Positions 37,159 to 46,698 of a stretch of DNA of 64,000 bases are shown piece by piece. How positions within the stretch are numbered: position 1 is the stretch's first letter; each line of letters begins with the position of its first letter. The position numbers and the translations under genes were made by a program. The notes under the pieces were generated by a model that saw only the letters and a list, made by a program, of their open reading frames with translations, searched no databases and was not told the origin of the DNA. The DNA comes from DAOUBP01 sp964513075 (GTDB taxonomy: Bacteria; Chloroflexota; Anaerolineae; CG2-30-64-16). Location of the stretch: the NCBI GenBank assembly GCA_964513075.1, contig CAZELR010000017.1:5877-69876 (forward strand), read 5' to 3'.

Positions 37159-38523
37159 CTATCGGAGGACCGGGAAAGTGGCGGCATGTTCCCACTGATA
37201 GTCGTGCAGGATAGCCTTGGCGAGATCGTGATCGCGCACAAGCGGATGGATGGTCAACGCATGCAGCGCCTTGGCGTACGACCCCTCAGTGGCCGCAGCG
37301 ATCGTTAGCTGCTCGTAAGCCTTCACCTGCTGCATCAAGCTCAACGGCTCCTGGGGGACCGAACCAACCGCCAGCGGACGCAGGACATCCTTGCCCACAT
37401 ACGTTGGCACCTCCACCACATCGTCATCGTTCATGCACCGCAGGGCGCCGTTGTTCGGCACGTTGAGAATCATCTGGCGGGCGCCTGCGCCGCGCAATCC
37501 TTCGATCAGATCTAGCGCAACCCCAGCGTAGCCTTCGCCTTCCAACGCCTGGAAAACCGCGCCGTTCCAATGCCCGGAGCCATTTCCCGTCTCGACCTCC
37601 ATGTAGCTGTCGCCGCGCCGCGCGAGATAGGCCTGATGCGCCCGTTTCATTCCATCAAAGTCGTCAATCGCACGCAACCGGCTGAGCTCAGCATAAAGCT
37701 GCTGGCTTAACCGGGCAACTTGCTCGCCCCGCGTACAACCTGAGGCCAGGATGTTCTGCACTGCCCGGCCGTTATAATAATAAAAGTAGAGGTACTCATT
37801 TGGGATGAGGCCCAGGGCAGAGATCAGTTCGGCCGAAAACGGCAGACCAGGCACATACCCCGCGTCGCGAATCTTTGCTACCAGGAGGGGAAGGTAGTTT
37901 CGTCCGCCATACCACACCCCGCGCAGCCAACCCAGGTGATTCAACCCAAAGTAATCCAGATAGATCTCCTCTGCCGGCGCACCGATCTCATGAGCCACCA
38001 CGTGGGCAATCGCCATCGGTGCGTCGCAGATACCCACCGAGCGCTGCCAGCCGCCGACCTGCAATGCAGCCTCGGCCAACAGACCTGCAGGATTCGCAAA
38101 ATTCACCAACCAGGCCTCCGGACAGACCTCGCGCATCAATGCGATAGTCTCCAAAAGCACAGGGATCGTGCGCATGGCCATCGCGAAGCCGCCGGGTCCG
38201 GTAGTCTCCTGCCCCAAGATCCCATGACGCAGCGGCACGCGTTCATCAGTCACGCGGGACGCAGCGCCGCCCACGCGGAAAGTGGTCACCACAAAGTCTG
38301 CACCCATCAAGGCCGCGCGCGCGTCGGTGGTCCAAAGCAGGCGGAACGGCAGCCCGGCTTGATCCCCACCTGATTCCACCAGGGCCTGAACCAATGCCAG
38401 CCGATCGCCGTCGGTATCCATCAGCGCCAGCTCGGTCAGGCCAAGCCTGGCCTGACGCCGCGCCATGGCAGCTACAATGAGCGGCGTACGGACGCCACCA
38501 GCACCCAGAACAGTGATTTTCAA
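37159..38523 (-). CDS. Glycoside hydrolase family 4 (6-phospho-beta-glucosidase type)
   Basis: A 454-residue NAD+- and Mn2+-dependent glycosidase that cleaves by oxidation and elimination. It begins KITVLGAGGVRTPLIVAAMA, the dinucleotide fold, and has GQETTGPGG, LVNFANPAG, GICDAP (metal-binding Cys) and GLNHLGW. The nearest groups are LicH/ChbF-type 6-phospho-beta-glycosidases. Start is TTG at 38523, six bases after GGAGG; this is an uncommon start but no ATG fits. Linked to a deacetylase and a kinase but to no PTS. Confidence 0.92.
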   Translation of the reverse strand: MKITVLGAGGVRTPLIVAAMARRQARLGLTELALMDTDGDRLALVQALVESGGDQAGLPFRLLWTTDARAALMGADFVVTTFRVGGAASRVTDERVPLRHGILGQETTGPGGFAMAMRTIPVLLETIALMREVCPEAWLVNFANPAGLLAEAALQVGGWQRSVGICDAPMAIAHVVAHEIGAPAEEIYLDYFGLNHLGWLRGVWYGGRNYLPLLVAKIRDAGYVPGLPFSAELISALGLIPNEYLYFYYYNGRAVQNILASGCTRGEQVARLSQQLYAELSRLRAIDDFDGMKRAHQAYLARRGDSYMEVETGNGSGHWNGAVFQALEGEGYAGVALDLIEGLRGAGARQMILNVPNNGALRCMNDDDVVEVPTYVGKDVLRPLAVGSVPQEPLSLMQQVKAYEQLTIAAATEGSYAKALHALTIHPLVRDHDLAKAILHDYQWEHAATFPVLR

Positions 38524-38561
38524 TTCAACCCTCCAGGCAGATCATCACGCGCGCCGGCGGG

Positions 38562-39863
38562 TCACAGCGCAACCCGTTGTTCGGCGCGTTCCTGCGCGGC
38601 TCGTTCGCGCATCTGTGCACGCAATGTCGCAATGTCCTTGGGCACCAGGAACGCCACTCCGGCATAGAAGATCGCACACAGAAGCCACGTGGACAGGCAA
38701 ATCCACAGAATAGCGTCTCCCAATGATGAGCGATCGGCGATGAAGCCGGCAATAGTAGGCGCAAGCGCGGCGCCAGCCGATTCGATAAAGTATTGAATCG
38801 AGACAGCCGTGCTGCGCACCTCGGGCAGCGTGATGTCATATACCGTGGAGGTGACATTGGGAGCCGCAAACGGGATGAAGATCGCGGTCGCCGACAACAG
38901 CGCCAGGAACAACCCCTGATTGCCGATCGGCACGGCCAGCGTGAGGGTGAGCAGGATCGCACCGAGTAATACGCCGATGGTGGCAACAATGGCCCGGCCG
39001 CGCGGGGTGCGGTGGAACAGGGCATCGCCCAACGCGCCGCCCAGCGGATAGCCCAACGCCAACACGATCACGGCGGCGCCCATGGTAACAAACAGAGATG
39101 TGCCGGTATAGCCGCGCTCCTTCTCCAGATAGGTGAAGAACCAGAAGGAAATCACATTCCACGGAAAGACACCAAAGAAGCCCTGAACGAATAGCAGGCG
39201 CAGGCTGCGCTTACGAAAGAGCTGCCAGGCGATGGGCCAGCTAAACTGATGGGCAGTGATGTGGTCCAGGCCTTCCATCTCAGGCTCGCTGCCCCCACGC
39301 GGCGCCTCATGCACGCCGAAAAAGATCACCACTGCCAACAGCACTCCGAGGCTGCCGGTGATGTAAAACACGCCGCGCCAGCCGATCACATCTCGCAACG
39401 AGAGCGCCAGGATCATGCCGACCAGAAAACCCAGGGGCATGGTCAACTGCAGTAGTCCGTAGACCTTGCCGCGCACCTTGGGCCCAAAGTAATCGGCAAT
39501 CAGGCTATAGAGGCCCGGATAACTGGAGTCATCGATGCCGGTGGATGCCCGAGTGACAAGGAAGGTGCGGAACGTAGGCGCAATAGCGCTGAGCCAAGTG
39601 GTCGCGCCCCAGAGAAACGCTGCCAACGCCAATAGTTTCGCACGTCCATAGCGATCATACAAGTAACCCCAGAGTGGATAACAGATCGCACCCACGATCA
39701 GCGCGCCGGTTGAAACTGCGCCCATCTGAGTCATGCTGATCTTGAAAGTCTCCATGATCTTGGTCGTCAACGAGCCGATCAGCAGCTTATCGGACTGATG
39801 CAGGAGCATAAAGAAGAAGAAGACGCCTACCACAAACCAGCGATGCTTAGTCTGTTGCCTCAT
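38562..39863 (-). CDS. Major facilitator superfamily transporter
   Basis: A 433-residue, twelve-helix transporter. The loop between helices 2 and 3 reads GYLYDRYGRAKLL, the classic MFS motif; the group around STGIDDSSYPGLYSLIADYF resembles sugar-phosphate or organic-anion carriers. GGAGGG precedes the ATG, which overlaps the deacetylase stop codon by 4 nt. It is presumably the uptake system of the sugar operon. Confidence 0.9.
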   Translation of the reverse strand: MRQQTKHRWFVVGVFFFFMLLHQSDKLLIGSLTTKIMETFKISMTQMGAVSTGALIVGAICYPLWGYLYDRYGRAKLLALAAFLWGATTWLSAIAPTFRTFLVTRASTGIDDSSYPGLYSLIADYFGPKVRGKVYGLLQLTMPLGFLVGMILALSLRDVIGWRGVFYITGSLGVLLAVVIFFGVHEAPRGGSEPEMEGLDHITAHQFSWPIAWQLFRKRSLRLLFVQGFFGVFPWNVISFWFFTYLEKERGYTGTSLFVTMGAAVIVLALGYPLGGALGDALFHRTPRGRAIVATIGVLLGAILLTLTLAVPIGNQGLFLALLSATAIFIPFAAPNVTSTVYDITLPEVRSTAVSIQYFIESAGAALAPTIAGFIADRSSLGDAILWICLSTWLLCAIFYAGVAFLVPKDIATLRAQMRERAAQERAEQRVAL

Positions 39864-40660
39864 AAGTCCCTCCGCGCCAACATAGCTTCGATCAAGGGAT
39901 CGAAGCGCTCATACCGATATGCCTCAGCAAACGCCAGCCCGCCGCGTGCACCCACCCGAGCAGCCTGCTCGCGCAGCCCCCAGGCCAGCAGTGCGGCTGG
40001 GCTCTCTGCGGCAGCGCCCAACATGGCGCCCACATCGATCCCTGCCAGCCGCGCCTGCCGCAACTGGCCCTCGACCAGGAAAACGACCTGCGTGCGGTGC
40101 TCGGACACCGCGGCGAGTTTGATTTCGATCCAGGGCGTTATGTCGATCAATGTATTCGCGCCAGGCAAGACGTCACCGTAGTAATATTTCTCTGCAACAA
40201 GATGGGGCGCCAGGCCTTCGGTCAGATGTTCTGGATAGATGAGGGGGAGAGGCGCAGCGTTGATCGCCTCGGTCGCCGCCCATGCCGCTGCCCGGTGATC
40301 AGGGTGCGATTCGTACAGCGCATAAGGGTCTTCGGCGATCACGATATCGGGGCGAATCTGGCGAATGACGCGAGCGAATCGCTCGCGCAGGACACCGGGA
40401 GGCAACGTGTCAAGCCCCATATCGGGGAAGCCCAGCAGGATGGGCGGTTGCGCACCCAACGCCGCCGCAGCCCGGCGCATCTCTGCTCCGCGCAACTCGG
40501 CCAGCTCGACGCTGTTCTCCGTGAAGGAACCGCAGCGGCCATCAGTAGCGACGACAATGTGAGCACGCCCACCTTCGGCGATCAGCTTCGCTAACAGACC
40601 GCCTGCATAAATTTCGGCATCATCGGGATGGGGAACCAGGGCCAGAACCGTTTTTGGCAT
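39860..40660 (-). CDS. PIG-L/LmbE-family N-acetylglucosaminyl deacetylase
   Basis: A 266-residue zinc deacetylase that removes acetyl groups from N-acetylated amino sugars. The zinc motif PHPDDAEIYAGG (residues 9-20) and the downstream ESHPDHRAAAWAA are both present. Two ATGs overlap; the second (40660) has the better spacing to GGAGG. First gene of the operon. Together with GH4 it recalls the deacetylase/GH4 step of chitobiose use, here without PTS components. Confidence 0.9.
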   Translation of the reverse strand: MPKTVLALVPHPDDAEIYAGGLLAKLIAEGGRAHIVVATDGRCGSFTENSVELAELRGAEMRRAAAALGAQPPILLGFPDMGLDTLPPGVLRERFARVIRQIRPDIVIAEDPYALYESHPDHRAAAWAATEAINAAPLPLIYPEHLTEGLAPHLVAEKYYYGDVLPGANTLIDITPWIEIKLAAVSEHRTQVVFLVEGQLRQARLAGIDVGAMLGAAAESPAALLAWGLREQAARVGARGGLAFAEAYRYERFDPLIEAMLARRDL

Positions 40661-40695
40661 CATTGCCTCCGGCGGGGGAGTAGTATTAGGGTCAT

Positions 40696-40724
40696 AGCAT
40701 ATGCCAAGATGCAACTTGCGTCAA
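40696..40724 (-). promoter_or_regulatory. Promoter of the sugar operon
   Basis: On the minus strand TTGACG (40719-40724) and TATGCT (40696-40701) are 17 nt apart, with the start near 40690. It is divergent from the promoter at 40746. Confidence 0.6.
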
Positions 40725-40745
40725 GAAGGCTTGACACCTGTGGCT

Positions 40746-40774
40746 TTGACACGCGTTTGCCCCCATGCTATGAT
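40746..40774 (+). promoter_or_regulatory. Sigma-70 promoter of the glycosyltransferase gene
   Basis: TTGACA (40746-40751), 17 nt, TATGAT (40769-40774), close to consensus; start near 40781. Confidence 0.75.
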
Positions 40775-40813
40775 CTTTTCCGTGCAGCGGGAAGGTGGGA
40801 GACAGAATACGCG

Positions 40814-43515
40814 ATGAGATGGTATGTGCGTGAAAAGCTAACCTTGGGCCTCATCGTGCTGATCGGCACGGCGCTCAGGCTTTGCCACCTGGGCGGAGAG
40901 TCCTTATGGTACGATGAAACGATCAGCACCGCGCTGGCAGGCAGTCCCCTGCCCGAGCTGATCCGCCACACTGCAGGCGATATACATCCGCCCGGCTACT
41001 ACCTCCTTCTGCGCGGCTGGCTCATCCTGGCCGGCTATCCGACAGGCCACGCTGATCCACGCGGGAACGGGCTGGAGTTCGCCGCAAGTTTCTTCTCACT
41101 CTTCTTCGGAATCATGCTCATTGCGCTGGTCTACGCCCTGGCGCGACGGATGAGTGGCCCCCGCGTCGCCGTCATCGCCGCCGCACTAATTGCCGCCAGC
41201 CCATATAACATCTGGTACAGCCAGGAAGTGCGCATGTACACGCTGGGCGCAGGGTTGGGCGTGGTGGTCGTATATGCGCTGGTAAGGGCACAGACGAATC
41301 AGCGAATCAGCGAATGCGATCCTATACGCGGTGTTCATTCGCCATTCGCCATTCGCCACGCGCCATCCGTCCTGTGGTGGACAATCTACGCCGTCGCCGC
41401 CGCGGCCGGGATGTACACGCTCTACTACTTCGTCTTCTTGCTGATCCCGCTCAATCTTTGGGCATTGTGTCGAAAATCAAAAATTAAAAATCAAAAATTA
41501 AGTTTCCGTCCCTGGTTTCTGGCCAACCTGGCCGCCGTCCTGCTCTACGCACCGTGGATTCCGGTGGCCTGGCGGCAGGCCACAGATCCCCCCGTGCCGC
41601 CCTGGCGGACCGCTCCCAATATGCTTTCCGCCCTGCATGAAAGCTGGACCGCTCTCAGCCTGGGCCAATCCGCGCCCGTCTGGATTTGGCCCGTCTTGTT
41701 GCTGACGTTCGCGCTCTACGTATTAGGGACTGTCGCTCTGTGCCGGAATCAGCGAATCAGCGCATCACGAATCACGAATCACGAATTCCCCACTCGCCAT
41801 TTGTCATTCGCCATTCTCCCGCTTGCCACCTTCGCCCCTCTGGCCCTGATCCTATTGATCTCGCTGGTTACACCGCTCTACCACGTGCGTTACCTGTTTA
41901 CGTATAGTCCTGCATTTTATGTGGTATTAGCGGCCGGGTTGGCATGGCTATGGCGGTGGTCCAAAATCGCAGGCGCGGCCGCAGGGCTGATCTGGTTGGC
42001 TGCAGCCGGGGTGACCCTGAATGCGTTTTGGACCGAACCGGCCTACCGCGCCGATGATCATCGAGCGGCCGTCCGGCTTCTGCAAGAGCAATGGCGGCCT
42101 GGCGACGTCGTGCTGGTAAATGCGGGGTGGGTTTACACCGCGCTGACCACCTACTGGGACGGATCCATTGCGCCGGATACGGAGCGCACCCGGCTGACAG
42201 GCGCCCTGCCCTCCCCGCGTGACGATGCTGCACCGGTCATCGTCACCGCCGGCCATGTGGACGGCGACCCAGGCCTGGGGTGGGCCGATCCGCGCTCCGA
42301 TTTCTTCGCGCTGCCAGCGGACGTGGCGCAACTCCAACTGGCCGCGCTGTTTCAGCAGTTCGATCGCGTCTGGCACTATCGCATCTACGACACCGTTAAC
42401 GATCCTAAGGGCGAGCTCCGCGCATGGCTGGCGAAGGACGGCCAGATCTTCGAAGATCAGGGCTTTGCCGGCGAGGCCTTCATGCGCGTGCAGGGCTTCA
42501 TGCCTCGCACAGAAAAAACGACCCCGGAATGGTCTTCTGCGGCGTTCGCGACGGGCTTGACAATCCTCGCGAGCCCACTGCCCGATCAAGTCATCAGCGG
42601 CGAGACGCTCTACCCCGTGTTGGCGTGGAAGCTCAACAACCGCACGACCGACTATGCAACATCGGTTCGGCTAATCGATTCAAACGGCACGGCCTGGGCG
42701 CAGGGGCCAGATGAACGGCCGGCTGGGCCAAGCTATCCTGCCAGTCATTGGCCTGCGGGAGCACTCGTATGGCAAACAGCCGCGCTTCCGATCCCTCGGG
42801 GCACGCCGCCCGGAATCTACGGCGTCGAGCTGGTGGTCTACGATCCCGCATCCGGGCAACCCTGGCCCGTTCAAACAGGTGACCTGGCCCTGACCGCAAA
42901 CGGGATACGCCTGGGCGAAGTAACGGTGACCCGGCCGGCCTCGGCCCTTAAACCTCAGCCGGCGTTGGCCCGCTTTGGCCCAGTGGCGCTGCTCGAAGCG
43001 ACCTCGCCTGCGACTTCGATCGCGGCGGGAGGACAGATTCCGGTTGAGCTGCTGTGGCAGGCGGTTGAGCCGCCGGGCGAGCCATTGGTCGTGGTCATCC
43101 AATTACTGGGGTCCGGAGACAGGCTGGCAGCCAGCCTGGAGGCGCAGCCGGTGGGCGGGCGTTATCCGACACAAATGTGGACGGCCGGTGAGCTGGTGCG
43201 GGATCGCCACCTCCTGAGCCTACCGGTGGACGTGCCTGCGGGAGAATACCGGCTCGTGGTAGGCGTGTACCGGGCAGCGGATCGAGAAAGACTGAAGATT
43301 CAGACCGGGCTATTCGGCAAGAATGACTATTGGGTGATCAAGAAGNNNNNNNNNNNNNNNNNNNNNNNNNNNNNNNNNNNNNNNNNNNNNNNNNNNNNNN
43401 NNNNNNNNNNNNNNNNNNNNNNNNNNNNNNNNNNNNNNNNNNNNNACTGAAGATTCAGACCGGGCTATTCGGCAAGAATGACTATTGGGTGATCAAGAAG
43501 CTGAAGGTCAAATAA
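40814..43515 (+). CDS. Membrane glycosyltransferase, GT39/ArnT-like (GT-C fold)
   Basis: With the false gap removed the protein has 848 residues. It opens with a membrane helix and LGGESLWYDETISTALA, whose DE is the catalytic acidic pair of GT-C enzymes, followed by GDIHPPGYYLLLRGWL and about ten more helices. The C-terminal 370 residues are extracytoplasmic beta-rich domains. It should move a sugar from a polyprenyl carrier to an exported acceptor. Three in-frame heptamer inserts lie in loops between helices (about residues 160-185, 219-230 and 310-337). Start at 40814 fits the first helix and the promoter. Confidence 0.88.
41290..41372 (+). repeat. Inverted short tandem repeat in the glycosyltransferase gene (first)
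   Basis: CGAATCAG units on the left and ATTCGCC units on the right are mutually inverted. Translated as QTNQRISECD and VHSPFAIRHAPS. Confidence 0.85.
41468..41505 (+). repeat. Heptamer run CAAAAAT in the glycosyltransferase gene (second)
   Basis: AAAATCAAAAATTAAAAATC-type units, translated KSKIKNQKL; nearly the same as the right half of the dnaE insert at 22748. Confidence 0.8.
41740..41818 (+). repeat. Inverted short tandem repeat in the glycosyltransferase gene (third)
   Basis: GAATCAGC and ACGAATC units followed by inverted ATTCGCC-like units, in frame (NQRISASRITNHEFP). Confidence 0.85.
43346..43445. other. Assembly gap (100 N) flanked by a 55-bp exact repeat
   Basis: The 55 bp at 43291-43345 recur exactly at 43446-43500. 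Removing 155 bp puts the glycosyltransferase back into one frame ending at 43515. Confidence 0.9.
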
Positions 43516-43516
43516 C

Positions 43517-43549
43517 ACAAACCAGGTCTCTCGGAGAAACCTGGTTTGT
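43517..43549. terminator. Bidirectional terminator of the AAACCAGGTTT family
   Basis: ACAAACCAGGT (43517-43527) and ACCTGGTTTGT (43539-43549), placed between converging genes. Confidence 0.8.
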
Positions 43550-43558
43550 AGAACACTC

Positions 43559-43924
43559 CTACATCGCCACTACGAACGCCAGCGCCAACCCTCCGTCGTG
43601 CGCCAGGCTCAGCGCCCACTGCGTCAGGCCCAATTCCGCAGCCAGTGCCGCAGCTCGGCCCTGCAGCAGCAGCTTCGGCTGTCCGGACGCACCGCGTACA
43701 ACTTCGATCTCCTGAAACGCGACCTGCCCAATCCCGGTGCCCAGCGCTTTGGCCGCAGCTTCTTTGGCCGCCCAACGCGCGGCCAGTGACTCGGCCCGGT
43801 CCGCGCAGTCTACCAACTCAGCCTCGGTAAATACCCGGCCGGTGAACCGCTCACCGTACTCGCGGATAACCGCCGCCACACGGGCGATCTCTACCAGATC
43901 AGTTCCCACGGCCAATGTCATCAT
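43559..43924 (-). CDS. acpS: Holo-[acyl-carrier-protein] synthase
   Basis: Transfers phosphopantetheine from CoA to acyl carrier protein. The 121-residue protein has both magnesium motifs of the family: AVGTDLVEIARV at the start and RWAAKEAAAKALGTG in the middle. The C-terminal LSLAHDGGLALAFVV is also conserved. Two ATG codons in tandem (43924, 43921) could start it. Ribosome binding site weak. Downstream in the transcript order from the M16 pair, separated by a heptamer repeat. Confidence 0.94.
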   Translation of the reverse strand: MMTLAVGTDLVEIARVAAVIREYGERFTGRVFTEAELVDCADRAESLAARWAAKEAAAKALGTGIGQVAFQEIEVVRGASGQPKLLLQGRAAALAAELGLTQWALSLAHDGGLALAFVVAM

Positions 43925-43950
43925 AACCGAGTCCGTTCAGAATGATGCTC

Positions 43951-44008
43951 GTGTTGCGTGTTGCGTGTTGCGTCGCTCGCCAATTCACTGACTCGCCATT
44001 CGCTACTT
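43951..44008. repeat. Short tandem repeat upstream of acpS
   Basis: GTGTTGC repeated, then inverted-type units around CGCCATTCGC. It covers the intergenic gap and touches the end of the M16 gene. Confidence 0.75.
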
Positions 44009-45349
44009 GCTCTCCGGTCCTGCCACTGCCAGCACATAAGATTCCAGGTCGAAGTATTTCTGCGCGACCGCCTGCACTTGCTCAGCCGTCAGGCTGTTGA
44101 TGATGCTGGGGTAACGCCCCAGGTAGTCCAGCCCGAGCTCTTGCCACTCGAGATCCACCAGCAGGCTGGCCACGCCATCATTGGTTTCCAGTTGCAACGG
44201 CAGCGAGCCGGTCAGAAAAGACTTGCTATCTTCCAGCTCATCTGCGGGCACCGGCTCATCCTGCAGCCGCTTGACCTCGTCCAGCATGGCCGCACAGGTG
44301 CGCTCCACATTGGCGGGATTCACGCCTGCGATGGCTGCCCACGTGCCGGGCTCGCGATCGACGCTGAGCCGCGAATAGGCGTAGTACGCCATGCCCTGAC
44401 GTTCGCGCACATTGGCGCCCAGGCGGCCGTACATACCAAAAACGCCCAGCACGGTATTGGCCAGTCGAGCGGCATCGAAATCGGGATCGAGGCGCCGCAT
44501 CGCTTGCCAGCCCAGCACGATATCAGCTTGCGACTTTTCAGGCATGCTCACCCGCCGCTGACGGATCCCTGCACTGGCAGCCCAGGACGATAGTGCGGCT
44601 CGTGCAGATCGCACCTGCGCCCAATCGCCGAAGATGGCTTCGATCTTACGAATCGCCTCTTCCGCGGGCAGTGCGCCTACCACTGCCACCACCATCCCGG
44701 CAGGGCCATAAAACTCCTCATAAAAACGAGCCATGGCGTCCCGATCAATAGCCCGTAACGACTCCCGGGTGCCCAGCAAGTCTCGGCCCAAGGGATGATC
44801 GCCGTACATCAACTCCCGAAATGCACGGCCGGCCATGTGCCGCGTGCTGTTCTCCCGCTCCGCCAGGGCAGTCATACGCAGCCCGCGCACCCGGTCAATG
44901 TACTCAACCGGAAACACAGGATTGCGCAGCTCATCGGCCAGGATGTCCAAGACCAGGTCCAGGTCTTCGACCAGCGACTTGATGGAAAAGTTGGTGATGT
45001 GTCGGTCGGTGCCGAAACCCACTGCCGCGCCTATCCCCTCCACGATCTCGCTAATCTCGGTGAACGAGCGGTTGCGGGTACCCCGGGTGAGCATCGCAGA
45101 GGTAAAAGAAGACAGGCCTAACAGTTCAGCCGGCTCGTCGAGACTGCCGACCTGAAGATAACCCTCCACCACTACTGAAGGAGCCGCCCAGTTCTCCCGT
45201 GCCAGTACGGTGATGCCGTTGGGCAGCACGCGGCGCGTGATGTCGTTGGGGCCGGGGAAGGCCGAGGGGGAGCAGGGGAACGGGGGAGAAAGGAAGCGCA
45301 TCCCCCTTCGCCCATCGCTGCATCCCCGTGTGCAAGTTGCCTTATTCAT
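44003..45349 (-). CDS. M16 family peptidase subunit lacking the zinc motif
   Basis: A 448-residue protein with the M16 fold (RRVLPNGITVLARENW start; later FYGPAGMVVAVVGAL and RQGMAYYAYSRL). Where the active enzyme has HxxEH this one has SSFTS in LLGLSSFTSAML, so it should be the non-catalytic partner. The RLGANVRERQGMAYYAY region is the substrate-clamping part retained in such subunits. The ATG at 45349 follows GGAGGAGACC and overlaps the upstream gene's end by 8 nt, implying a coupled heterodimer. The N-terminal 25 residues come from repeat-like sequence. Confidence 0.88.
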   Translation of the reverse strand: MNKATCTRGCSDGRRGMRFLSPPFPCSPSAFPGPNDITRRVLPNGITVLARENWAAPSVVVEGYLQVGSLDEPAELLGLSSFTSAMLTRGTRNRSFTEISEIVEGIGAAVGFGTDRHITNFSIKSLVEDLDLVLDILADELRNPVFPVEYIDRVRGLRMTALAERENSTRHMAGRAFRELMYGDHPLGRDLLGTRESLRAIDRDAMARFYEEFYGPAGMVVAVVGALPAEEAIRKIEAIFGDWAQVRSARAALSSWAASAGIRQRRVSMPEKSQADIVLGWQAMRRLDPDFDAARLANTVLGVFGMYGRLGANVRERQGMAYYAYSRLSVDREPGTWAAIAGVNPANVERTCAAMLDEVKRLQDEPVPADELEDSKSFLTGSLPLQLETNDGVASLLVDLEWQELGLDYLGRYPSIINSLTAEQVQAVAQKYFDLESYVLAVAGPESK

Positions 45350-45402
45350 CGGTCTCCTCCATCTCCTCTGCTCCCTCGCCCCCCTGCTCCTCTGCTCCGT
45401 CA
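45250..45402. repeat. Inverted short tandem repeat across the junction of the M16 genes
   Basis: GGGGAGCAGGGGAACGGGGG on one side and CCCCCCTGCTCCTCTGCTCC on the other. It codes for the acidic tail of one M16 protein and the odd N-terminus of the other. Confidence 0.75.
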
Positions 45403-46679
45403 TCCTTGCCCGTTGGCACATACCAGCCCACCGTGCGCAGCGATGGCTTGAGATAGGCCCGAGCAGCGGCCTGCACATCGGCGACCGTGACGGCGGTCAG
45501 TTTATCCATGAAGCCAGTGAACCAACTCACATCAGCGATTACTTCGCTGAAACCGAGCCAGTACGCCTGATCGGTGACGCTCTCGCTGGAATAGGCGAAC
45601 TGGGCGCGGGTCTGCTTAACCGCCTTATGCAACTCGGCTTCGCTAATGGGCTCATCCATCACCCGCTGCAACTCGGCCAGTAGGGCCGTCTCCACTTCGG
45701 CCAGGGTCCGTCCCTGGCGCACCGTAGCCGAGAAGCTTAACAAATATGGATCGATCGTGGAACTGATCGCGCTGTCCGCATCGGAGGCCAGCTCGGCCTC
45801 AACCAACGCCCGATACAAACGAGAGCTGCGATTAGCGGTGCCGCCGCCCCACAACGACATCCCCTTGGCCCCGCCCAAGATCGTATCCAACACCATCAGA
45901 GGATAATAGTCAGGCTCGGACGCGCGCGGCGCTCGGTAGGCAATCTCCAGGTATGCGGTGGTGCCGGGGCCCTCCACAATGACGCGGCGCTCGCCGCGCT
46001 GCGGCGGCTCTTTGGCCGTAAAGGGAGGCAGAGCCGGGCCGGATGGAATCGCACCAAACAACTCCTGGATACGTGCCAGCAGCGCCTCACTGTCGAAATC
46101 GCCTACCGCTGCCAGGATCGCGTTGTTGGGCGCGTAGTAAGTACGGTAATGCTGATAGAGTTGTTCCCGCGTCATCGTCTCAAGATCACACTGCCAGCCG
46201 ACGATGGAATGGTGGTAGGGATGGGCTTGGAACGCGGCCGCTTGCAGGGCCTCGCCCAACAGGAAGCCAGGGCTGTTCTCGTCGCCCTGCCGTTCCGAGA
46301 TGACCACGGTGCGCTCCAACTCGGTCTCGGCGGGATCGAAGGCGGCGTTCAACATGCGATCGGCCTCGACGCGCAGCGCCAAGTCGATGCGATCAGCGGG
46401 CAGTGTCTCAAAGTACGTGGTGTAGTCAAGCCACGTCATGCCATTGAACATGCCGCCGGCGCGCGCGATCGCCTTGTCAAACTCTCCCTGCGGATAGGCG
46501 GGCGTGCCCTTGAACAACATGTGTTCCACCCAATGGGAGATGCCGGTGATACCGGCATGCTCGTTCCGGCTGCCTACGCGATACCAGACCCAGAAGCTGG
46601 CCACCGGCGCATGATGCATCTCGCGCAGCAGGACAGTCAAGCCGTTAGCCAACATTGTTTTACGAATACCGTTCTCCAC
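45342..46679 (-). CDS. M16 family zinc peptidase, catalytic subunit
   Basis: A 445-residue processing-protease-like enzyme with the inverted zinc motif HWVEH (His49, Glu52, His53) and a downstream Glu129 in VVISERQGDEN. It starts KTMLANGLTVLLREM and contains the conserved MFNGMTWLDYTTYFETLP. The C-terminal 20 residues are Glu-rich and repeat-derived. Start is GTG at 46679 after AGAGGTTGT, 19 nt after the ugd stop. No signal peptide, so probably cytosolic. It should form a heterodimer with the inactive subunit encoded next. Confidence 0.9.
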   Translation of the reverse strand: MENGIRKTMLANGLTVLLREMHHAPVASFWVWYRVGSRNEHAGITGISHWVEHMLFKGTPAYPQGEFDKAIARAGGMFNGMTWLDYTTYFETLPADRIDLALRVEADRMLNAAFDPAETELERTVVISERQGDENSPGFLLGEALQAAAFQAHPYHHSIVGWQCDLETMTREQLYQHYRTYYAPNNAILAAVGDFDSEALLARIQELFGAIPSGPALPPFTAKEPPQRGERRVIVEGPGTTAYLEIAYRAPRASEPDYYPLMVLDTILGGAKGMSLWGGGTANRSSRLYRALVEAELASDADSAISSTIDPYLLSFSATVRQGRTLAEVETALLAELQRVMDEPISEAELHKAVKQTRAQFAYSSESVTDQAYWLGFSEVIADVSWFTGFMDKLTAVTVADVQAAARAYLKPSLRTVGWYVPTGKDDGAEEQGGEGAEEMEETDE

Positions 46680-46698
46680 TCACAACCTCTCAGAAATG

